This document shows positions 1 to 5,971 of a stretch of 58,476 nt of DNA, in pieces (position 1 is the stretch's first letter; each line of letters opens with the position of its first letter). The notes under the pieces are model-generated. The model was not told the DNA's origin and searched no databases. It saw only the letters and a list, made by a program, of their open reading frames with translations. The stretch covers positions 1 to 58,476 of the forward strand of contig NZ_FOAS01000020.1 of the NCBI RefSeq assembly GCF_900109735.1. The letters are read 5' to 3'. Position numbers and translations under genes: made by a program. The stretch is from Atopomonas hussainii (GTDB lineage Bacteria; Pseudomonadota; Gammaproteobacteria; Pseudomonadales; Pseudomonadaceae).

Positions 1-276
1 ACCGACAAAGCCGCGAATAGCCTGACTGTCGTAAACCGCATCTTCTGTGCCTTCGTCCGAAAGACCAAAGCACTGCTGCACAACGTACAAGCGAAGCATG
101 CGTGGCAAACCAATGCTGGGACGCCCACGCTTGCCCGTGTTGTCTGCATAGAAGGGGGCAATCTGAGCTTCAAGCAAGGTCCAAGGCGTGAGCTGCTCAA
201 GATCGCTGAGAAATCGATCGCGGCGTGTCAGCTTTTTCTTGCCGGCATATTCGGCTTCGGAAAAGGTTTTTTGCAT
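1..276 (-). CDS. IS5-family transposase, N-terminal 92 residues (partial)
   Basis: The visible protein starts MQKTFSEAEYAGKKKLTRRD and continues through the Arg/Lys-rich N-terminal segment typical of IS5-group transposases. It includes the motif GRPSIGLPRMLRLYVVQQ, common to DUF772-type N-terminal domains. The catalytic DDE residues lie further on, outside the window. The start codon sits 75 bp inside the element end. Family assignment is by recognition of the N-terminal segment; the subgroup is not certain. Confidence 0.85.
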   Translation of the reverse strand, partial: MQKTFSEAEYAGKKKLTRRDRFLSDLEQLTPWTLLEAQIAPFYADNTGKRGRPSIGLPRMLRLYVVQQCFGLSDEGTEDAVYDSQAIRGFVG

Positions 277-351
277 GCGGCTGACTCAGGCGATGGGCTT
301 CCCGCGATTGTGCCAGCCAAGAGAGCTGCTGAGGAATAAATCAGCGTTTCC
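1..351 (-). mobile_element. IS5-type insertion sequence, 5' part, runs off the window
   Basis: Read on the minus strand, the element begins at 351 with GGAAACGCTGATTTATT and leads into a transposase start at 276. The rest lies outside the window. The flanking 4 bp are TTAG on the plus strand (CTAA in the element's own orientation), which fits the YTAR target preference known for IS5-type elements. The first 90 bp are identical to the partial copy at the right edge, so these are recent copies of one element. It has inserted into the restriction-endonuclease-like gene to its right and truncated it. Confidence 0.9.
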
Positions 352-1212
352 TTAGCATCGACCACGGTGCGCAAGATGGCTTTGACGATATGGAAGCCTT
401 CGACCTCTTCCAGAGTCGTGACAATTTTGTCCTCCTCTTGGTCAGCGCTCTCTTCGTTGGTGGCAGGCTCGTGGGCAATCTGAGTCTGAACTACCGCGCC
501 ACTCATGGCTGACTTGAGGCGGTCGTTTATCTGGTCATTTAAGAACTGAGCCAGTGCTTTGCGGGTAAGCTCGTAAAACTGCTCACGCACTTTCTGAGTC
601 AGCATGCCGTCATAGACTCGGCTGGCGAATAGCTTCACAAAGTCGTCGTCTGGCTTGGAGAACTGCCCAGCAATGGCTTTCTTGAGCTGTCCAACGTATT
701 TCAATTCACCCGCTGCATTGATGATTGAGTCCACGTCAAAAGCATCCTTGGTCAGCTTTTGCAGCTCGGGGATTACATGCTCGTCAATGTCCAGCAAGTC
801 CAGCTCCAAGAAGGGTTTTTCGTCCATCTTGTTAGGAGCATCGAGGTCTGTGAAGAACTTGAAAATGCGACCGTTGGTGAGAATGGAAATACGGGCATTG
901 GTGACGTGGAAATAGCGGAAAAGCTGGCTTGCGTGGTTGAGGCTTAGTGGCTCGCCAATTTTTTTGCACTCAATCAGAATCTGCACTTCGCCACCTTTGA
1001 GAATGGCGTAGTCAATTTTTTCCCCTTTCTTGGTGCCAACGTCGCACACATATTCTGGGGTCACTTCTGTGGGGTCGAATACGTCGTAGCCCAAAACAGA
1101 ATGGATGAAGGGCATAACGAAAGCGTTTTTTGTAGCTTCTTCGGTTTGAATGGGCGCGCTTTGCTGGCGAACCTTTGAGGCGAGAGCGTTCAGCTTGTCA
1201 ATGAATTCCATG
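352..1212 (-). pseudogene. Restriction-endonuclease-like protein (HsdR N-terminal type), 3' end removed by IS
   Basis: The natural start is MEFIDKLNALASKVRQQ at 1212, preceded by AAGGAG at 6-nt spacing; the frame open further upstream has no such signal. About 287 codons remain. The N-terminal half has the PD-(D/E)XK nuclease layout: residues EKIDYAIL then ILIECKK about ten residues later supply the acidic and E-x-K positions. These proteins are annotated as type I restriction endonuclease (HSDR_N domain) and are usually about 350-370 residues long, so roughly 70 C-terminal residues are missing. The coding frame runs straight into the IS at 351 and reads into IS sequence before stopping at 228. 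The protein may be a stand-alone defence nuclease; no methylase is visible beside it. Confidence 0.8.
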
Positions 1213-1594
1213 TCCTGCTCCTTTTTAGGGACTGCCTGCATCCTAGTAGCACTTGAGCTTGTCTTGCAATCCGTGAAGTGCTGAGCAGTTTTTGGGCGAA
1301 AAATCTGAATGGCCTTTAATAAATAAGGCTTCGGCCCAGTTCCCCCCGTAGGCGGGGTGGTCTCTTTGAGAATTGCTGCCCAGCCTCTTAGCAGCAAGCT
1401 AAGCGTAAACCTCCAACCCCTTACCATCCTGCCGCGCAAGCGGGCTGGGTTGCTGCGTTCACTCTGTTCCTTTTGGGTATACCTAAGCGACTACGGCTAA
1501 AGGGGCGGTCTTTGTTGTTGTTTGTTGGCGATTGACAACTCAAACGACAACAGTAATAGTGACAACACTTAAACGACCACAAGGACTCCTCCCT
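1213..1594. other. Intergenic region between nuclease fragment and serine recombinase
   Basis: No convincing gene lies here. The left part holds the ribosome-binding site of the nuclease gene (minus strand). The middle has a small GC stem around 1342-1357 (CCCCCCGTAGGCGGGG). The right part holds a plus-strand promoter for the recombinase and several GACAAC/CGAC direct repeats at 1533-1575, which could be binding sites for the recombinase or a regulator. The repeats are seen; their role is inference. Confidence 0.5.
1532..1559 (+). promoter_or_regulatory. Sigma-70-type promoter for the serine recombinase
   Basis: TTGACA at 1532-1537 and TAATAG at 1554-1559 are separated by 16 bp. The promoter lies 36 bp before the recombinase start and is followed by AAGGA at 1581-1585 as ribosome-binding site. 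GACAAC repeats overlap the spacer and downstream region and may allow autoregulation. Confidence 0.6.
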
Positions 1595-2215
1595 ATGTTT
1601 ATCCGTGCTTACCTGCGCGCCAGTACCAGCGAGCAAGACTCTAACCGCGCTCGCAGCTCTCTTGCCAAGTTCGCTGAAGAGAAAGGGAAGAAGGTCGCCG
1701 CTTACTATGTGGAGAACGAAAGCGGGGCATCACTACAGCGGCCTGAGCTGTTCCGCCTGCTGGACGAAGCGCACGCTGGAGACGTTCTCTTAGTGGAACA
1801 GGTAGACCGCCTATCACGCCTCACTGAAAGCGACTGGCAGAGCTTACGCGCTGCGATTAAGGCTAAGCAGGTCAAGGTAGTGGCTCTGGACTTACCGACC
1901 TCTCACCAGTTCCTTAGCGATGCTGAGACGGCTACAGACGCCTTTACCTCCCGCATGCTGGCGGCAGTGAATGACATGATGCTGGACATGCTCGCCGCTG
2001 TGGCTCGCAAAGACTACGAAGACAGGCGCCGACGCCAGAATGAGGGCATTGCCAAGGCCAAGGAGAAGGGAGCCTATAAGGGCCGAGGCATCGACAAGGA
2101 GAAGCACGCGCGCATTCTCAAGATGTTGGGCGATGGCTACGGCATCCGAGAGACAGCCCAGACTTTACAGGTCAGCACCAGTACGGTCTTGAGGGCGCGA
2201 GACAGAGCTAAGTAG
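1595..2215 (+). CDS. Serine recombinase (resolvase/invertase family)
   Basis: The protein has 206 residues. The N-terminal catalytic domain starts MFIRAYLRASTSEQDSNRAR, with the serine nucleophile in the YLRASTSEQD motif. It continues with GASLQRPELFRLLDEAHAGD and EQVDRLSRL, the DRLSR active-site arginine segment. The C-terminal end (about 165-206) is a Hin-like helix-turn-helix: GIRETAQTLQVSTSTVLRAR. Such small enzymes invert or resolve DNA between short sites. The start was chosen at the ATG with a Shine-Dalgarno-like AAGGA upstream; the frame is open further upstream but lacks such a signal. It sits inside the degraded prophage, immediately before the RNA polymerase remnant, and may have been responsible for that rearrangement. 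Confidence 0.9.
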   Translation: MFIRAYLRASTSEQDSNRARSSLAKFAEEKGKKVAAYYVENESGASLQRPELFRLLDEAHAGDVLLVEQVDRLSRLTESDWQSLRAAIKAKQVKVVALDLPTSHQFLSDAETATDAFTSRMLAAVNDMMLDMLAAVARKDYEDRRRRQNEGIAKAKEKGAYKGRGIDKEKHARILKMLGDGYGIRETAQTLQVSTSTVLRARDRAK

Positions 2216-2224
2216 CAGGCTTAA

Positions 2225-2238
2225 ACCACCAGTACTAG
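2225..2238 (+). repeat. 14-bp direct repeat, copy 1 (possible phage promoter)
   Basis: ACCACCAGTACTAG occurs here and again, perfectly, at 3477-3490. Copy 1 is followed by GGGAGG, which is reminiscent of the initiation region of T7-group promoters, and it lies just upstream of a T7-type RNA polymerase remnant. It could be a phage promoter or a recombination site; both are inference. Confidence 0.6.
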
Positions 2239-2271
2239 GGAGGGGTGAGGGTTGTTGGCACTATATATTGT

Positions 2272-2505
2272 GTTGCCTTTCCCTTTGGGGTCGATGGAAC
2301 ACTACCTAGCCGCACTCAAAGCCTCTTCATGTACGTCCGAGTGGCCTTCATGCAGCTCTACAGCGAACACGACGTCCTCAAAGACTTCCGCGAACAGGTA
2401 CTCCTCCAGTTAGACCCGGCGCAGCTCGACGACCTCCCGCCACTCCCCAGTAAAGGCAACTTGGAACTGCACTCTGTCCTTCAGAGCAAGTACTGCTTTG
2501 CCTAA
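2272..2505 (+). pseudogene. C-terminal remnant of a T7-type phage RNA polymerase
   Basis: The translated segment contains LYSEHDVLKDF, then LDPAQLDDLPPLPSKGNLEL and a terminal SKYCFA. This follows the end of T7 gp1, which reads DVLADF, then QLDKMPALPAKGNLNL and finally DFAFA. The conserved aromatic-alanine C-terminus (FA) at the true stop shows that the natural 3' end is retained. About 77 of the roughly 880 residues of a full polymerase remain. No homologous sequence is seen before about 2272, where the serine recombinase gene ends only 56 bp upstream. The segment has no obvious start signal and is probably not expressed as a functional protein. It is strong evidence that the element derives from a T7-like (Autographivirus-type) phage. 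Confidence 0.8.
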
Positions 2506-2553
2506 AAGAACCGCAACCGTTGATAAATACATAACCGTTAGGAACACTGAACA

Positions 2554-3210
2554 ATGAACGCACTGACCTCCCTGAACACCGCCAACACCCTGACCATGAG
2601 CAGCCTAGAGATTGCCGAGCTGTTGGGCTGCCGCCACGACAACGTGAAGGTGACCATCGAGCGCCTTGTGGCGAAGGGTGTGATTGTCCGTCCTGCAATG
2701 CAGGATGAACCCACCAAAGACGCTATGGGCCGTACCCGCATGATGAGCGTCTACCGCATCGGCAAGCGTGACAGCTACGTCATCGTCGCTCAGCTATCCC
2801 CTGAGTTCACCGCCAAGCTGGTTGACCGCTGGCAGGAACTGGAAGCCCAAGTCACCCAGCCAGTCTTCCAAATCCCTCAGACCTACGCTGAAGCCCTGCG
2901 CTTAGCGGCCACTACGATGGAAGAGAAGGAAACCTTGCGCCTCCAGAACGAAGCCATGAAACCAGCGGCCACTATCGGCACCGCCGTAGGCTCCCGTAAG
3001 CGCACCACTATCATGGACTTCGCTCGCAAGCTGCCCTACGTCAACACCATGCAAGTGCAGGCCACGCTGGCCGCTAAGGGCCACCTTCACAAGCGCCAAG
3101 GCATCTGGGCGGTCTATGCCAAGTCCAAGAAGTTCTTCGTTGAGGGATTCGATGGGCGCGGCTTCTCGGTTATCACCCTGACCGACAAGGGTATGGAGTT
3201 GGTGGCCTGA
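2554..3210 (+). CDS. Rha-family phage regulatory protein with antirepressor-type C-terminal domain
   Basis: The protein has 218 residues. Residues about 13-100 form the pRha domain: MSSLEIAELLGCRHDNVKVT, then YRIGKRDSYVIVAQLSPEFT and RWQELEAQV. The C-terminal half (about 130-218) looks like a KilA-C/ANT DNA-binding domain: TIMDFARKLPYVNTMQVQAT, then RQGIWAVYAKSKKFFVEGF. Rha proteins of lambdoid phages interfere with growth in some hosts and are regulatory. The ribosome-binding site AGGA lies about 10 nt before the ATG. The 5' part of its coding sequence is partly duplicated just downstream at 3215. Confidence 0.85.
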   Translation: MNALTSLNTANTLTMSSLEIAELLGCRHDNVKVTIERLVAKGVIVRPAMQDEPTKDAMGRTRMMSVYRIGKRDSYVIVAQLSPEFTAKLVDRWQELEAQVTQPVFQIPQTYAEALRLAATTMEEKETLRLQNEAMKPAATIGTAVGSRKRTTIMDFARKLPYVNTMQVQATLAAKGHLHKRQGIWAVYAKSKKFFVEGFDGRGFSVITLTDKGMELVA

Positions 3211-3218
3211 GTATCACC

Positions 3219-3462
3219 ATGAGCAGCCGAGAGCTTGCTGAGCTGCTGGGTTGTCGCCAAGGAGTACCGCACTTACCCACTCCTCCAGCTCAAGGACGAC
3301 GAGGTGGGGGTCTTAAAAATTCAGACCTTTAGCGGGGAGGAAAAGAGGGTAGGCAAACTACTGGGCTTTCGTGGTCACGGCGCGCTGACCATCTCCGAGT
3401 CCGGCCTTCACAAGCTCATCATGCGTTCGGGCAAACCTCGCCTTTCTGTCGTCCGTCTCTAA
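3219..3462 (+). pseudogene. Frameshifted phage antirepressor (Rha/BRO-N-like) remnant
   Basis: It opens MSSRELAELLGCR, a near copy of the upstream Rha gene's MSSLEIAELLGCR. The frame then shifts near 3256 and the rest (KEYRTYPLLQLKDDEVGVLK through ISESGLHKLIMRSGKP) is in a second frame. ISESGLHKLIMRSGKP is the signature of BRO-N antirepressor domains. The sequence ends early at SVVRL. Either this is a recombinant junction of two antirepressor genes or one damaged gene. The second-frame piece could still initiate from an upstream codon but has no ribosome-binding site. Confidence 0.65.
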
Positions 3463-3476
3463 GCCCCTGCTGTTTT

Positions 3477-3490
3477 ACCACCAGTACTAG
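3477..3490 (+). repeat. 14-bp direct repeat, copy 2
   Basis: Perfect second copy of ACCACCAGTACTAG (first at 2225-2238), preceded by TTTT and followed by CTGAACC rather than GGGAGG. The two copies bracket the RNA polymerase remnant, Rha gene and antirepressor remnant exactly, which hints at recombination or transposition of that block, or at a pair of phage promoters. Confidence 0.6.
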
Positions 3491-3605
3491 CTGAACCAGC
3501 CATCGTCATAGCGACGGCTCAGCAATCCCTTAACACCCACTAAGCGCCCCCTGCCAAATACCTAGGCGGGGTCTCTGCGCTTGCCTATCACAAGGACATT
3601 AATCC

Positions 3606-3854
3606 ATGAAAAAAGAACGAGCGCTAACTCGCCTCAATCTACACATTCGCCCGCGCCACCTAGACGAACTAACCAACCTTGCCGACTTGTTGTCACGCTG
3701 GCAGGGGCGCGAGGTTCGCCTAGGGGAGGCGCTTGAGCTTGCGCTTGAGGGCAGCTTCACACGCTTTGATGAGTTTGAATTGCTGGAGTTTGCCAAGCCG
3801 GACGCTGAGCAGCCGCATTGGAAAGCCCTCGGGCCAATCTTTCGGACGCGCTGA
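3606..3854 (+). CDS. Small phage-type protein, unknown function
   Basis: An 82-residue protein that I do not recognise. It begins MKKERALTRLNLHIRPRHLD, a short beta-strand-like stretch followed by two predicted amphipathic helices (LDELTNLADLLSRWQGREV and LGEALELALEG). The arrangement recalls small ribbon-helix-helix proteins, but this is only an impression. An AAGGA ribosome-binding site lies 10 nt upstream of the ATG. It is followed after 9 bp by the ParB-domain gene in the same direction, so the two are probably co-transcribed and the small protein could be a partner or regulator of the ParB-like protein. Confidence 0.65.
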   Translation: MKKERALTRLNLHIRPRHLDELTNLADLLSRWQGREVRLGEALELALEGSFTRFDEFELLEFAKPDAEQPHWKALGPIFRTR

Positions 3855-3863
3855 GGTCAAGCA

Positions 3864-4835
3864 ATGAAGGGACGATACCAATCCATTCCCCTGACAAACA
3901 TCATCACCAGCGCACGCCTACAGAATCGCAACACGAAAGCGCCCATAGTGAGGCACAGGGCACCGCTCACGCCGTCGAGCTTTGAACATCTGGACGACTT
4001 AAAGCAGGCCATAAGCCAAGGTGTAAGGCTGCCGCCTGTTCAGGTCGTTAAAGCTGAGGCCGACAAGGGCGGGCGCTTCTACTTGGTCGATGGCTTCCAC
4101 CGCTTCTGGGCACATGAGCAACTCAAGAAAAAGGTCATTGCTGCCGAGGTCTTGGACGGTTGCGGTATAGCGCATGCCCTGATTGCAGCGGGAAGAGCGA
4201 ACCTGAGCCACGGCCTAAGGCTCGACAAGCACCAGCGCGCTGAGAACGCTTGGCGATGTCTGAACCTCCCCGAGTCTGACCACTTCAGACGGTTGAATAA
4301 AACCGAGGCTGCGGGAGCGCTAGGCGTAAGCAGCGAGACGATTAAGAAAATGCGCAAGAACATCCGAAAGAGAGGTGTTGAGGCGGGTCTAATAAACTCA
4401 GACTTGAGCGGCAGCGCTGGCGAAGAGGCTTTACAAGCATACTGGGATGAACACCCAGCGCCGGACACTTGGCGAGACGCAAGGCGAGGCACTACGCCTA
4501 CGCGCAAGGGCGATGACTGGAAGGTGCAAAGAGCGGGGCGAGAGATTGCCCAGCTATTAGTCAGCCTTGCCGAGGCATACGGCCCCGAGGTGATGAAGAG
4601 CGCTCACAACGCTGTCGGCTTCCACCTGCGCGACCTCAAGCCCGCCGAGGGAGTCACCAAGCTGACCAAGGCTTTCTCAGTAACCCCCAAGCCACTGCTT
4701 AGTGATGATGAGGCTGCAATCTCTACAGAGGCCATGGCGGGGTTCTTGGAGTGGCAACAAGCGCAAGGCTTTGACCACGACCCTAAATCACTATTTAACG
4801 ACGTTGAACTGGAGGACAGCTCCTCGGACTTTTGA
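3864..4835 (+). CDS. ParB/sulfiredoxin-domain DNA-binding protein
   Basis: The protein has 323 residues. The N-terminal third contains a ParB-type nucleotide-binding core: residues 38-52 (SFEHLDDLKQAISQG), then LPPVQVV and the motif VDGFHRFWAHEQL, which corresponds to the G-x-H/R-R phosphate-binding motif of ParB. A helix-turn-helix follows around 150-175 (TEAAGALGVSSETIKKMR). The C-terminal half (VQRAGREIAQLLVSLAEAYG and on) is unique to this protein. ParB-domain proteins act in DNA partitioning, transcription control or, in phages, as nucleases or regulators. No ParA is present, so plasmid-style partitioning is unlikely. It lies between a small unknown and RNase HI. Confidence 0.8.
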   Translation: MKGRYQSIPLTNIITSARLQNRNTKAPIVRHRAPLTPSSFEHLDDLKQAISQGVRLPPVQVVKAEADKGGRFYLVDGFHRFWAHEQLKKKVIAAEVLDGCGIAHALIAAGRANLSHGLRLDKHQRAENAWRCLNLPESDHFRRLNKTEAAGALGVSSETIKKMRKNIRKRGVEAGLINSDLSGSAGEEALQAYWDEHPAPDTWRDARRGTTPTRKGDDWKVQRAGREIAQLLVSLAEAYGPEVMKSAHNAVGFHLRDLKPAEGVTKLTKAFSVTPKPLLSDDEAAISTEAMAGFLEWQQAQGFDHDPKSLFNDVELEDSSSDF

Positions 4836-4917
4836 GGGGTTGTCAGGTGGGTCTCATCAGGGGGGTCTCATACCCACCCTGAGGCGACCTTTTCACCCAG
4901 TAAAGGACATTCATCCA

Positions 4918-5397
4918 ATGACCAAATACACGATTTACACCGACGGCGCATGCCTGAACAACGGCACCAGCAAAGCCAAGGCAGGCTTCGGAGCTGTCTT
5001 AACCAACCCGCAAGGGAAGCGCTTAGAGATTGCTGGGCCAGTTCCTGCTGACCAACAACAGACCAACTCAAGGGCTGAGCTTATGGCGATTGTCGAAGCG
5101 TTAAAGCGTTGCACTAAGGTGGCGCCTATCACCGTCTTCACCGACAGCAAATACATAGCCGACGCTTGTAATGAGTGGTTAGACGGCTGGAAGCAAAGAG
5201 GCTGGAAGAAGGCAGACGGTAAGCCACCCAGCCATAGCGACCTATGGGAAGAAGTTGACCAGCAGTTACAGACTAAAGGCGTCACTGTCGTCTGGGTTAG
5301 AGGTCACAGCGGCATTATCGGCAATGAACAGGCTGACGCTTTGGCAGGGCTTGGCGCGCAAGGTAAAACGGTGAATAGACTGCGCACTAAGGCTTAA
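4918..5397 (+). CDS. rnhA: Ribonuclease HI, element-borne copy
   Basis: The protein has 159 residues, the usual length for RNase HI, which cleaves the RNA strand of RNA-DNA hybrids. Catalytic residues are all present: D9 (YTDGAC), E54 (SRAEL), D76 (FTDSKY) and D140 (NEQADALA), plus H130 in VRGHSG. The start at 4918 follows AAAGGA at 11-nt spacing. It lies 82 bp after the ParB gene and ends at a bidirectional terminator. Being inside the prophage-like element, it is probably a second copy besides the chromosomal rnhA, perhaps used in phage replication to remove primers. Confidence 0.93.
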   Translation: MTKYTIYTDGACLNNGTSKAKAGFGAVLTNPQGKRLEIAGPVPADQQQTNSRAELMAIVEALKRCTKVAPITVFTDSKYIADACNEWLDGWKQRGWKKADGKPPSHSDLWEEVDQQLQTKGVTVVWVRGHSGIIGNEQADALAGLGAQGKTVNRLRTKA

Positions 5398-5402
5398 CGA
5401 AA

Positions 5403-5431
5403 AAGCCCCTGAGAGCGTATCTCGGGGGCTT
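5403..5431. terminator. Bidirectional terminator between RNase HI and a small minus-strand gene
   Basis: AAGCCCCTGAGA pairs with TCTCGGGGGCTT across a 5-nt loop (12 bp with one G-T pair). On the minus strand the stem is followed by a T run, so it best serves the gene at 5445-5723 while also ending the RNase HI transcript. Confidence 0.75.
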
Positions 5432-5444
5432 CTTGGGGGCTTGC

Positions 5445-5723
5445 TTAGTGCAGGTAGTCGGTTAGGCCTAAGTCGCTCAGGGCGGCCTCGGGCGAAGGGT
5501 TGCTACACCGCCACCAATACGAGAAAGCGTCAGTGAGGACAACTTCGTCCATAGTCTCAAGGCGCTCGGCTAAGGTCTTGCTAACTAACCACCAAGAGCT
5601 GCCAACGGCGTCCCGCTCTTCGACTAGCGTACCGAGATACAGCGCCAACGAGTCGGTCTGCTCAGCGAATACATGAGGGCTAGGTCTGAAGGTGGGGGTG
5701 GTTGCTGCTACTACTACGGACAT
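5445..5723 (-). CDS. Small acidic protein, unknown function
   Basis: A 92-residue protein that I do not recognise. It begins MSVVVAATTPTFRPSPHVFA and contains the Trp-rich segments SSWWLVSKTLAERLE and AFSYWWRCSNPSPE. A strong ribosome-binding site (AAGGAGAAAGGA) precedes the ATG, and a good terminator follows. It is encoded on the same strand as the integrase, with a 16-bp palindrome 35 bp upstream of its start that may be an operator. The well-formed expression signals suggest a real, expressed gene of the element, perhaps regulatory or an excision factor; its function is unknown. Confidence 0.65.
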   Translation of the reverse strand: MSVVVAATTPTFRPSPHVFAEQTDSLALYLGTLVEERDAVGSSWWLVSKTLAERLETMDEVVLTDAFSYWWRCSNPSPEAALSDLGLTDYLH

Positions 5724-5758
5724 TGTTCCTTTCTCCTTGTCACGTTCTTTAAGGCCTG

Positions 5759-5774
5759 CACAGCGCGTGCTGTG
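5759..5774. promoter_or_regulatory. Palindrome, possible operator
   Basis: CACAGC-GCGT-GCTGTG is a perfect inverted repeat lying upstream of the small minus-strand gene. It could bind a regulator such as the integrase-side repressor of the element. Only the symmetry is seen; the role is inference. Confidence 0.4.
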
Positions 5775-5971
5775 AGTGCTGAAAAGCCTACCTAGGAGAA
5801 ACTAAAAATTGCAGTCTGCCGTTTTCGTTTTGTAGCATATAGACGCACGTTTACAGGAGATATGCACCGCTTCCGTAACTTTTCAAGCGTTGCTGTCTTT
5901 CTCTCTGCTGTGGGCTTAGCGTCTAAGCGGCAGGAGCTGCTAAAGCGTGAATCGTTGTTTACCTCTGTCAG

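Noticed and set aside
1533-1575. GACAAC repeats as a CRISPR-like array
   Set aside because: The units are too short and irregularly spaced, with no spacers and no cas genes in the window.
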